NCBI GenBank assembly: GCA_900769735.1
Contig: CAAGHY010000021.1
Coordinates: forward strand, 1 to 5,629
DNA from: Rikenellaceae bacterium
GTDB taxonomy: Bacteria; Bacteroidota; Bacteroidia; Bacteroidales; UBA932
Direction of reading: 5' to 3'
DNA length: 5,629 nucleotides
Shown: positions 1-5,629 of the stretch, piece after piece
Numbering within the stretch: position 1 is the stretch's first letter
Layout: every line of letters starts with the position of its first letter
The notes under the pieces: model-generated
Databases searched by the model: none
What the model saw: only the letters and a program-made list of their open reading frames with translations
What the model was told of the DNA's origin: nothing
Program-made: the position numbers and the translations under genes

Positions 1-2802
1 GCCGCCGCCCATACGGCCAGGTCCACCCATTCCGCCTCTCCTCATATCACCAAAGTTACCGAATCTCCAGGTAAGGGTAAGCATAAAATACTGTCCGAGA
101 GTATTGTTGGTAACGTTCTGGATATAGTTCTCAGTTGTAGTGATAGAGGTGTTTCTGCTCTGTTTAAGGATATCATACACCTTGAACTTCAAAGTGGCTG
201 CATTCTTGAACAAAGTTTTTGAAATCTCTGCATTCCATACTGTTGTTGGCTCATTGTAACCTTCTGCATAGCCAATATAGAATGTATAGTTCACATTAGA
301 TGTAAGGTTTACACCGCCAGGAATGGTAAAGTTAACCGAACCTGTAATTGAGTTGTTCCAGGTAGAAACGTCCTCCATTGAGCTGACGGTATACCAAGTG
401 TTCCTGTAATTCACTCTACCACCCGCAATGATCTCAGCCCAGTCATTTCTGTAAGTGATTCTCAAGTTCTCGGAAATGTTCATATTAACTGTCTCGTTCT
501 CTGTCCAGTCACCCGCATCCATCACGTAGCTGTAACCGTTGTTGTATCTCACCATTGTAAATGAGTTGATTGAGAAATTTGATCTTGCAATAGGTGTATT
601 GAACATCAATCTTCCGCTAGTAGAGAAAACATTGTTTGCAGCATTCTCATAGGTAGAAATCTGCACTCCCTCCTCAGTATAATATTTCTTTGCAACAATA
701 TCATTCTGGGTCAGTGAGAAATCTGCACTTACACTGAAGAAGCTGAACTTGCGTCTGTTGTTGCTTCTGTACTCTGTTGAAAGGCTGTGGGTAAACTCGG
801 GATTCAAATCAGGGTTACCTACAGTCTGTTTCAAAGGGTCTGTGTTGTCATCCACAGGCATCAACTGGTTGATGCTAGGCTGTGAAGTACGTCCACGGTA
901 TCTCACTCTCAAGAACTTGTCATCAGTGAAACGGTAGTCAATTCTGGCAATTGGGGAGAAGTTGGTTACAGTATATGAGGTATCCCTTCCCTCTCCAACA
1001 CTCTGGGTACGGCTAGGCTGCATACTTGCGCCAATGTTGATGTTGTATTTCTCCTCCTGTTTCATGAAGTTCAACTCAGCCTGCTGGGTAATGAAAGTAT
1101 TCTCATAGTTTGTAGTATACTTCTCATCCAACAAATTGTAGTTGCCAAAACCGTCATTGCTGTATGTATTCTTGTCTGAGTTGGTTTTCTTGTGGCTGTA
1201 TCTGTATGCACCTTCAATGAAGAAGTTCTTGCCCAACGGCTCAATGTAAGACAACCTTGCATTGATACTGTTGCTTCTCTCCTTTCTAAGGATGTTCTGG
1301 TCAATGATTGCAACCGAATCAACCATATTGTTCTGGAAATAGTTGGTCTCAGAATAGTTGTAACCGTCAGACTCATTGTTTGAGTAGTTGTATCTTGCAT
1401 TCAATGACATTGTACGGCCAGGTTTGTTGAACTTGAATCTCCACAACATCATTGTTCCAACGCTCTCATTGTGGTTAGAACCGTAATCCTTGCTGTAACC
1501 GCGGTTGGTTGAATCTGCATTTGTACGGGTATTGAACTCATTGTATGAGTCATACTCACCTCTACCAATATTGATGTTAGGTCTCAACAGGAATGACACG
1601 TGGTCTGAAAGTTTCATATCCCACTCACCGCCAAAACGGATACCGTCTGAATATGTCTTATCATAACCGCTCTCGTGGCTGTACAAGTTCTTGTTGTCCG
1701 CCAACATAGTGGTACGGTCTTTAGTCTCCTCAATAAGTCTGTCACTTCCACTGTACATAAGGTTACCCTGCAAATCAGAACCTTTCTGCTTAAGGTTGGT
1801 ATTGGCGTTGATACCACCCATCCAAGATGTGGTGACACCTCTGCCCATCCATCCTCCGCCACCGCGCATACCGCCCATCATATTGCCGGCAACATCAGAG
1901 AAACCACGGTTGTTGGTATTGTTTCCGTTTGCAATGATACTGATCTGGGTTTTGTCTGTAAAGCGTCCGATCATTGCAGCTCCCTCATATTTCATATCCT
2001 TATTGCCTGAAAGAGGATGTCCCAAACCTCCTCCAAGGTTACCGAACCAGCCCTGCATCATACCTGCCTTGATACCCAAGTCAAGCACCATCTCCTCATC
2101 ACCGTCATCAATACCGGTAAACTGGGCCTGCTCAGACTTCCTCTCAACCACTCTGATCTTCTCTACAATTTTTGCAGGAATGTTCTTGGTAGCCAAGTTA
2201 GGGTCATCAAGGAAGAACTCCTTACCGTCGATCATAACCTTGTTGATAGTCTTGCCCTGAGCGGTAATGTTACCCTGCTCGTCAATCTCCACACCTGGAA
2301 GCTTCTTGATAAGCTCCTCAAGCATATCGGTATCATTGATCTTGTAAGAAGATGCATTGTACTCAATTGTATCCTTCTTTATCACCATCTGATTTGCTGC
2401 AGCTGAAACCACAACAGCATCCAACAGATTGTTGTCCTCTGCCAAAAGAAGCTCACCGTACTCATTTGCACCTTTCTTGATGTCAAAAGTGATCTTCTTC
2501 TGTTTGTAACCCATATACTCAAAAGTAATGGTAGCCCTACCAGTAGGCAAACCCTGAAGAATACCAACACCCGCTGTATCAGTAAGTGCATATTTTCTAG
2601 GCTCCTGGTCACCAACATACTTTGCATGCATAGTTGCAAACTCAATTGGAGCCTTGGTAAGCGAGTCCAACAAAATTGCTTTGAAATAGGTACCTTTAGC
2701 CTTCGTACCCACCTGCGGATCAGTCTCATCCGCATACGCCTCAACCCCCAAACAGCAAAGGCTTACAAGCGCTACAACAAAAAATGAAAATTTTCTAAGC
2801 AT
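1..2802 (-). CDS. Outer-membrane beta-barrel protein, TonB-receptor-like (3' end off the window)
   Basis: The frame is open from ATG at 2802 to the window edge, 934 codons without a stop, so only the extreme C-terminus is missing. Residues 1-24 form a type I signal peptide: basic MLRK, a hydrophobic core, and AYA before DETDP. Residues about 36-118 fit a CarboxypepD_reg-like beta-sandwich. A linker, LLDAVVVSA (126-134), leads to a plug-like region containing KLPGVEIDEQGNITAQGK (167-184) and IDGKEFF (191-197). Residues about 400-915 are a barrel rich in aromatic and Asn residues, with the family-typical DPLKQTVGNPDLNPE (655-669) and a last strand, YFMLTLTWRFG (905-915). This matches Bacteroidota proteins of the OMP_b-brl_3 / TonB-dependent receptor type, which sit in the outer membrane; the substrate is unknown. 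No SusD-like partner is visible. Two Gly/Met-rich stretches lie at 307-322 and 919-934. An in-frame ATG at 2826 would add eight residues (MFREKIRE) and has GGAG 6 nt upstream. I prefer 2802 for its compact signal peptide and A-rich upstream context. Confidence 0.9.
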   Translation of the reverse strand, partial: MLRKFSFFVVALVSLCCLGVEAYADETDPQVGTKAKGTYFKAILLDSLTKAPIEFATMHAKYVGDQEPRKYALTDTAGVGILQGLPTGRATITFEYMGYKQKKITFDIKKGANEYGELLLAEDNNLLDAVVVSAAANQMVIKKDTIEYNASSYKINDTDMLEELIKKLPGVEIDEQGNITAQGKTINKVMIDGKEFFLDDPNLATKNIPAKIVEKIRVVERKSEQAQFTGIDDGDEEMVLDLGIKAGMMQGWFGNLGGGLGHPLSGNKDMKYEGAAMIGRFTDKTQISIIANGNNTNNRGFSDVAGNMMGGMRGGGGWMGRGVTTSWMGGINANTNLKQKGSDLQGNLMYSGSDRLIEETKDRTTMLADNKNLYSHESGYDKTYSDGIRFGGEWDMKLSDHVSFLLRPNINIGRGEYDSYNEFNTRTNADSTNRGYSKDYGSNHNESVGTMMLWRFKFNKPGRTMSLNARYNYSNNESDGYNYSETNYFQNNMVDSVAIIDQNILRKERSNSINARLSYIEPLGKNFFIEGAYRYSHKKTNSDKNTYSNDGFGNYNLLDEKYTTNYENTFITQQAELNFMKQEEKYNINIGASMQPSRTQSVGEGRDTSYTVTNFSPIARIDYRFTDDKFLRVRYRGRTSQPSINQLMPVDDNTDPLKQTVGNPDLNPEFTHSLSTEYRSNNRRKFSFFSVSADFSLTQNDIVAKKYYTEEGVQISTYENAANNVFSTSGRLMFNTPIARSNFSINSFTMVRYNNGYSYVMDAGDWTENETVNMNISENLRITYRNDWAEIIAGGRVNYRNTWYTVSSMEDVSTWNNSITGSVNFTIPGGVNLTSNVNYTFYIGYAEGYNEPTTVWNAEISKTLFKNAATLKFKVYDILKQSRNTSITTTENYIQNVTNNTLGQYFMLTLTWRFGNFGDMRRGGMGGPGRMGGG

Positions 2803-2831
2803 TTCTCTAATTTTTTCTCTGAACATTTGAC

Positions 2832-2866
2832 TCTCCCAAAAGAGAAAAGTTAAATCGTCTCCCAAA
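2832..2866. repeat. Direct repeat of 9 nt in the ruvC-to-outer-membrane-gene gap
   Basis: The minus-strand sequence TTTGGGAGA occurs twice, at 2866-2858 and 2840-2832, 26 nt apart from start to start. The copies lie between the ruvC stop and the outer-membrane gene start. The copy nearer the gene also supplies the GGAG that would serve the alternative start at 2826. It may be an operator pair, a duplicated ribosome-binding segment, or chance in a low-complexity spacer. Confidence 0.35.
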
Positions 2867-2873
2867 TATTTTT

Positions 2874-3467
2874 TTACTTTATCCTCCCAGGATTGGCCTC
2901 CACAAACTGTTTCCAGCTTCCCGATGACTTTTTCCCGCCACTTTTTCCACCACCTGCCTGCAGAACAGGGTTCTGAATATGATAATGGTGGCAAAGTGCA
3001 ATTGCTAGAGCATCAGTGGCATCAAGGTATTCCTGGGGAATATCCACACCAAGGAGTCTTTGTGCCATCATTGCAACCTGCTCTTTTGAGGCGGCACCTT
3101 TTCCGGTAACTGCAAGCTTTATGCTTCTTGGGGCATACTCAAAAATCGGCATCTCCCTCTGCATTGCTGCTGCCATTGCAGCACCCTGCGCCCTTCCCAA
3201 CTTCAGCATCACCTGCGGATTCTTGCCATAGAACGGTGCCTCAATTGCAAGTTCGTCGGGATTATACTTATCTATAAGTGCAGTAACCTCCTCAAAAATG
3301 GTTTTCAGGGTTACAAAATGGTCTTTAATGTTTTTCAGGTTTATCACACCCATATCCACATACCCGGCTTTTGAGCCCAATACGTGGATAACCCCAAAAC
3401 CCAAAATACGGGTTCCGGGGTCTATTCCTAGTATTATTTTGTCTGTATTTTTCTTACAGGAAACCAT
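2874..3467 (-). CDS. ruvC: Crossover junction endodeoxyribonuclease RuvC
   Basis: RuvC is the dimeric, Mg-dependent nuclease that resolves Holliday junctions in the cytoplasm, working with the RuvAB branch-migration motor. The RNase H-like fold is recognisable from its acidic residues: D16 in LGIDPGTR, E76 in AIEAPFYGKN, and the pair D149 and D152 in YLDATDALAIALCHH. These match the D-E-D-D set known for Escherichia coli RuvC. The central segment MLKLGRAQGAAMAAA (87-101) is also typical. The protein is 197 residues, somewhat longer than the usual 170-190. The excess is a C-terminal tail from about 168 rich in Gly, Lys and Ser, plus a few residues at the N-terminus. The start lies only 5 nt after the serS stop, so co-transcription and probably translational coupling are inferred. 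ruvA and ruvB are not in the window. Confidence 0.97.
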   Translation of the reverse strand: MVSCKKNTDKIILGIDPGTRILGFGVIHVLGSKAGYVDMGVINLKNIKDHFVTLKTIFEEVTALIDKYNPDELAIEAPFYGKNPQVMLKLGRAQGAAMAAAMQREMPIFEYAPRSIKLAVTGKGAASKEQVAMMAQRLLGVDIPQEYLDATDALAIALCHHYHIQNPVLQAGGGKSGGKKSSGSWKQFVEANPGRIK

Positions 3468-3472
3468 CCCTA

Positions 3473-4747
3473 CTAGTCAATCCACTCAAATCCGGTGTAC
3501 TCTCTCAATGCAGCCGGAATATGTATTCTGCCCTGCTCATCCTGGTGGTTCTCCATCAATGCAGCAAGAATTCTTGGCAATGCCAATGAACTTCCGTTAA
3601 GGGTGTGGGCCAACTGTGTCTTGCCCTCATCATCCTTATATCTGAGTTTCAAGCGGTTTGCCTGGAATGACTCAAAGTTTGAAACTGAGCTCACCTCAAG
3701 CCAACGCTGCTGAGCCTCTGAGTAAACCTCAAAATCGTAGGTAAGTGCAGATGTGAAGCTCATATCCCCGCCACACAATCTGAGAATTCTGTATGGAAGC
3801 TCAAGAGCCTGGATAATGCTCTCAACGTGTTTTACCATACCGTCCAAAGCCTCGTATGATTTCTCTGGAAGTGCAAGCTGTACAATCTCCACTTTGTCAA
3901 ACTGGTGAAGACGGTTCAAGCCTCTTACATCCTTACCGTATGAACCTGCCTCCCTGCGGAAACACTGGGTATATGCAGTCATCTTTACAGGGAAATCCGC
4001 CTTGTTTACAATGCAGTCTCTGTAAATGTTGGTAACAGGAACCTCTGCAGTAGGAATCATATAGAAGTTGTCCAGGGTTACGTGGTACATCTGTCCCTCT
4101 TTATCGGGAAGCTGACCTGTTGCATACGCCGAAGCCTCATTTACAACAAGTGGTGGCTGCACCTCCATATAACCTGCCTTGGTGTTCATATCAAGGAAGA
4201 AGGCAATAAGTGCCCTCTGGATTCTTGCACCCTTACCTTTGTAAACAGGGAAACCTGCACCGGTAAGTTTCACACCCAAGTCAAAATCAATGATATCCAA
4301 AGATTTTGCAAGCTCCCAGTGAGGTTTTGCATTTGCAGGAAGCTCGGTCTTTTTGCCCCCCTCCCTTACAACTACATTATCCTCAGCTGTTTTACCTGCA
4401 GGAACCTCTGCACAAGGTATATTTGGAAGCATTACAAGGTAATCATTCATCTCCTTGTTATGCTCCTCCATTTTAACTTCAAGCTCTTTAGACTGCTCCT
4501 TCAATGATGCAACAAGTTTCTTAGCCTCCTCAGCCTCCTCCTTCTTGCCCTGCTTCATAAGCATTCCAATCTCTTTGGCCTTTGCATTCTGCTCTGCAAG
4601 GACACTGTCCAACTGTGTCTGCGCAGCACGTCTCTGTGCGTCAGCATCAAGGATCTTTGAAACAATCTCCGCAGCGTCAAAATTCTTAACGGCTAGCCTT
4701 TCAATTACAAACTCAGGCTGCTCTCTTAAAAGTTTTAGCGTTAACAT
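3473..4747 (-). CDS. serS: Serine--tRNA ligase (seryl-tRNA synthetase)
   Basis: This cytoplasmic class II synthetase activates serine with ATP and charges tRNA-Ser (and tRNA-Sec where present). At 424 residues it has normal full length. Residues 1 to about 105 form the N-terminal arm, including a long charged antiparallel coiled coil (about 35-100, rich in Lys, Glu, Ala and Gln) that grips the long variable arm of tRNA-Ser. The catalytic domain follows, with motif 1 around 173-200 (ending in GYMEVQPP), the serine-site TAEV (233-236), motif 2 around 259-287 (FRREAGSYGKDVRGLNRLHQ) and motif 3 around 382-396 (LNGSSLALPRILAAL, Arg392). The ATG at 4747 opens directly onto the conserved MLTLKLLREQPE start, in an A-rich context without a Shine-Dalgarno sequence. 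It stands 88 nt after rpmA, behind a hairpin, and no good promoter was found in that gap, so expression may depend on read-through. Confidence 0.98.
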   Translation of the reverse strand: MLTLKLLREQPEFVIERLAVKNFDAAEIVSKILDADAQRRAAQTQLDSVLAEQNAKAKEIGMLMKQGKKEEAEEAKKLVASLKEQSKELEVKMEEHNKEMNDYLVMLPNIPCAEVPAGKTAEDNVVVREGGKKTELPANAKPHWELAKSLDIIDFDLGVKLTGAGFPVYKGKGARIQRALIAFFLDMNTKAGYMEVQPPLVVNEASAYATGQLPDKEGQMYHVTLDNFYMIPTAEVPVTNIYRDCIVNKADFPVKMTAYTQCFRREAGSYGKDVRGLNRLHQFDKVEIVQLALPEKSYEALDGMVKHVESIIQALELPYRILRLCGGDMSFTSALTYDFEVYSEAQQRWLEVSSVSNFESFQANRLKLRYKDDEGKTQLAHTLNGSSLALPRILAALMENHQDEQGRIHIPAALREYTGFEWID

Positions 4748-4774
4748 ATTGTATTTTAAGTATTTGTCTGCTTA

Positions 4775-4809
4775 ATAAAATTAGAAAAGGCACCCTGTAC
4801 AGGATGCCT
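4775..4809 (-). terminator. Probable intrinsic terminator after rpmA
   Basis: On the minus strand the 22 nt from 4809 to 4788 fold as AGGCATCCTG / CAGGGTGCCT, a stem of up to 10 pairs with one internal G-U wobble. Its core is the perfect palindrome CCTGTACAGG. It is followed by TTTCTAATTTTATT, a broken T-rich tract. On the plus strand the wobble becomes an A-C mismatch and the downstream sequence is less T-rich, so the hairpin favours minus-strand transcription. It lies 27 nt past the rpmA stop and about 40 nt before serS. Because the tract is interrupted by C and A, termination may be partial, leaving some read-through into serS. Confidence 0.65.
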
Positions 4810-4835
4810 CTCTATTTTGACAGTAACGGCTATCC

Positions 4836-5096
4836 TTAGTTCTGATAAGGCATTACCGATACATAAGACTTACCCTCAGCTTTCTTTTTGAAAACTACAA
4901 CTCCGTCAATTAGAGCATATAGAGTGTGGTCTTTACCCATTCCAACGTTCAAACCTGGGTTGTGTACTGTACCTCTCTGGCGAACAATGATGTTGCCTGC
5001 CTTGCAATTCTCTCCACCGAAAATTTTAAGACCTAGTCGTTTGCTATGTGATTCACGGCCGTTCTTTGAACTACCGACACCTTTCTTGTGAGCCAT
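4836..5096 (-). CDS. rpmA: 50S ribosomal protein L27 (bL27)
   Basis: bL27 is a component of the large ribosomal subunit whose flexible N-terminus reaches toward the peptidyl-transferase centre and helps position the tRNA acceptor end. The 86-residue protein has the family hallmarks throughout: MAHKKGVGSSKNGRES at the start, then KRLGLKIFGGE, GNIIVRQRGT and GLNVGMGKDHTLYAL. It begins directly at MAHKKG, so it lacks the N-terminal extension that is proteolytically removed in many Bacillota. The gene follows rplU after 20 nt, the usual bacterial rplU-rpmA pairing, and is presumably expressed from the promoter upstream of rplU. A probable terminator hairpin follows. Confidence 0.98.
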   Translation of the reverse strand: MAHKKGVGSSKNGRESHSKRLGLKIFGGENCKAGNIIVRQRGTVHNPGLNVGMGKDHTLYALIDGVVVFKKKAEGKSYVSVMPYQN

Positions 5097-5116
5097 AAAC
5101 TTCTAAATTTTAAAAA

Positions 5117-5425
5117 TTAAGCAATTGATTCAATTTGGATTTGTGTCAAACACTGGCGGTGACCGTTCATTTTCTGATAGCCTTTACGACGTTTCTTTTT
5201 GAACACTAGCACCTTGTTACCTTTAACGTGGTCAAGAACAGTAGCTTTAACAACTGCGCCATCAACGTAAGGAGCACCAACTTTAACAACACCCTCGTTG
5301 TCGGTTAACAATACTTTTTCGAAAGAGATTGAGGCACCTACCTCATCCTGTAGGCGGTGTACATAAATTTTTTTACCAGCCTCAACTTTAAACTGTTGTC
5401 CTGCAATGTCTACGATTGCGTACAT
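5117..5425 (-). CDS. rplU: 50S ribosomal protein L21 (bL21)
   Basis: bL21 is a 23S rRNA-binding protein of the large subunit. The product has the normal length of 102 residues. The start MYAIVDIAGQQFKVEAGKK is the conserved bL21 N-terminus. VLVFKKKRRKGYQKMNGHRQ (residues about 73-92) is the basic rRNA-binding region ending in the family signature GHRQ. The ATG at 5425 is the only start that fits the family. It is preceded by the A-rich AAAACAAATTAAA with no Shine-Dalgarno sequence, as usual in Bacteroidota. It is the first gene of the minus-strand cluster, with a strong promoter and a foldable leader upstream. Ribosomal-protein operons are often autoregulated through such leaders, so feedback by L21 is a reasonable inference that the sequence alone does not prove. 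Confidence 0.98.
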   Translation of the reverse strand: MYAIVDIAGQQFKVEAGKKIYVHRLQDEVGASISFEKVLLTDNEGVVKVGAPYVDGAVVKATVLDHVKGNKVLVFKKKRRKGYQKMNGHRQCLTQIQIESIA

Positions 5426-5448
5426 TTTAATTTGTTTTTACGGGTTAT

Positions 5449-5500
5449 GATAGTAAGCGGTTAATACGTTAATTAACTCTTATTCAGTAGCTTAGCTATC
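5449..5500 (-). promoter_or_regulatory. Structured 5' leader of rplU, candidate L21 autoregulatory element
   Basis: On the minus strand GATAGCTAAGC (5500-5490) can pair with GCTTACTATC (5458-5449), giving ten pairs with one bulged C. Enclosed within it, GTTAAT (5477-5472) pairs with ATTAAC (5465-5460) around a 6-nt loop. The 5' arm can instead form a small local hairpin, TAGC-TAA-GCTA (5498-5488), which would exclude the long stem. The structure ends 23 nt before the rplU ATG and lies within the expected transcript. Its position suits a ribosomal-protein leader acting on translation. No covariation evidence is available here, and AT-rich sequence can fold by chance. Confidence 0.45.
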
Positions 5501-5520
5501 TTTTTATTAATTATGGACCA

Positions 5521-5551
5521 CAAAAGTAATACTTTTTATCCATTACACAAA
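5521..5551 (-). promoter_or_regulatory. Primary sigma promoter for rplU-rpmA
   Basis: Reading the minus strand, TTTG at 5551-5548 is followed after exactly 19 nt by TACTTTTG at 5528-5521. Both match the known Bacteroidota housekeeping consensus (-33 TTTG, -7 TAnnTTTG) in every specified base and in spacing. The expected transcript start is near 5512-5516, giving a leader of about 90 nt before the rplU ATG. This is the only full-consensus promoter I found in the window. Confidence 0.85.
5522..5536. repeat. Perfect 15-bp inverted repeat overlapping the rplU -7 box
   Basis: AAAAGTA-A-TACTTTT is a perfect palindrome with a single central base. One arm (5528-5522) is part of the minus-strand -7 box TACTTTTG. 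The other arm gives a mirrored -7-like TACTTTTT on the plus strand (5530-5537). It could be an operator, a back-to-back promoter core, or a coincidence of AT-rich sequence. Confidence 0.5.
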
Positions 5552-5560
5552 AAATCTTTT

Positions 5561-5568
5561 TAATTTCG
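5561..5568 (+). promoter_or_regulatory. Possible -7 box for the divergent plus-strand gene
   Basis: TAATTTCG matches the Bacteroidota -7 consensus TAnnTTTG at all specified positions but one. It lies 28 nt before the ATG at 5597, a plausible distance for a short leader. No proper TTTG is found at the -33 distance, only the T-rich stretch at 5533-5537, so the call is weak. The mirrored box at 5530-5537 is an alternative. Confidence 0.3.
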
Positions 5569-5596
5569 CATAAATTAAATGCTTATAAACAGGATA

Positions 5597-5629
5597 ATGG
5601 AATCTCCATTTGAATATAACAAATATGTA
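5597..5629 (+). CDS. Start of a divergent plus-strand gene, cut by the window edge
   Basis: An ATG at 5597 opens a frame, MESPFEYNKYV, that is still open at the window edge. An in-frame ATG at 5579 would add six residues (MLINRI), with a TAA stop immediately upstream of it. I prefer 5597 because the possible -7 box at 5561-5568 would leave the earlier ATG almost no leader. From memory, the short motif of an acidic residue, x, PF, aromatic residue and G/N-K resembles the start of AAA-type ATPases (ATPase_2-like, often with NPF near the N-terminus) found in Bacteroidota. Eleven residues cannot establish this, and the frame itself could be chance. Confidence 0.4.
   Translation, partial: MESPFEYNKYV

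Noticed and set aside
1071..1400. Minus-strand frame of 109 codons, with similar frames at 1614-1862 and 2382-2744
   Set aside because: These are the shifted frame of the same outer-membrane gene. Their Thr-, Arg- and Leu-rich composition is not protein-like, and the main frame has no stop that would suggest a frameshift.
1691..2260. Plus-strand open frame of 189 codons inside the outer-membrane gene
   Set aside because: It lies wholly antisense to a continuous, family-typical 934-codon frame. Its Pro- and Ile-rich composition is what the reverse complement of the real codons gives. No initiation context or domain was seen.
2740..2802. Lipoprotein signal at the start of the outer-membrane protein
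   Set aside because: The cysteines at residues 16-17 follow Leu and Cys rather than the small residue a lipobox needs, and a normal AYA signal peptidase I site follows at 22-24.
2845..2873. Promoter -7 boxes AATATTTG and TAACTTTT for the outer-membrane gene
   Set aside because: Each differs from TAnnTTTG by one base, and neither has a TTTG at the required spacing. In such an AT-rich spacer this is expected by chance.
2924..3231. Overlapping plus-strand frames opposite ruvC
   Set aside because: They are shadows of the ruvC coding strand, which carries all four catalytic acidic residues.
4082..4507. Plus-strand open frame of 141 codons
   Set aside because: It is antisense to serS, whose motifs and coiled coil are intact across this region.
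4776..4783. TAATTTTA on the minus strand as a serS promoter -7 box
   Set aside because: It misses the final G, no TTTG lies 19-21 nt upstream, and it sits inside the T-rich tail of the terminator hairpin.

Overview
The window looks like chromosomal DNA of a member of the Bacteroidota, probably the order Bacteroidales. Three things point there: an A-rich start context with no clear Shine-Dalgarno sequence at most genes, a textbook Bacteroidota promoter (TTTG, 19 nt, TACTTTTG) in front of rplU, and a large outer-membrane protein with an N-terminal carboxypeptidase-regulatory-like domain followed by a TonB-receptor-type barrel. Species cannot be named from this sequence alone.

Layout, read in the direction of transcription (minus strand, from high to low coordinates): a promoter and a foldable 5' leader (about 5551-5426) precede rplU (ribosomal protein L21) and rpmA (ribosomal protein L27). 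A hairpin with a T-rich tail follows at about 4809-4775. Then come serS (seryl-tRNA synthetase), ruvC (Holliday junction resolvase, 5 nt after serS), and a gene for a large outer-membrane beta-barrel protein. That last gene runs off the left edge and lacks only its extreme C-terminus. At the right edge a short plus-strand reading frame begins, divergent from rplU.

The first four minus-strand genes are housekeeping: two adjacent 50S proteins, the enzyme that charges tRNA-Ser, and the recombination resolvase. The outer-membrane gene is a different kind of cargo placed behind them, separated by a 71-nt gap with no convincing terminator or promoter. No mobile element, CRISPR array, tRNA or rRNA is visible.

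The coding content is ordinary. The least explained part is the roughly 170-nt region upstream of rplU. It holds a strong promoter whose -7 box is one arm of a perfect 15-bp inverted repeat, and a leader able to form a long two-part hairpin just before the L21 start, which would suit ribosomal-protein autoregulation. I see no clear case for an entirely new multi-gene system here.
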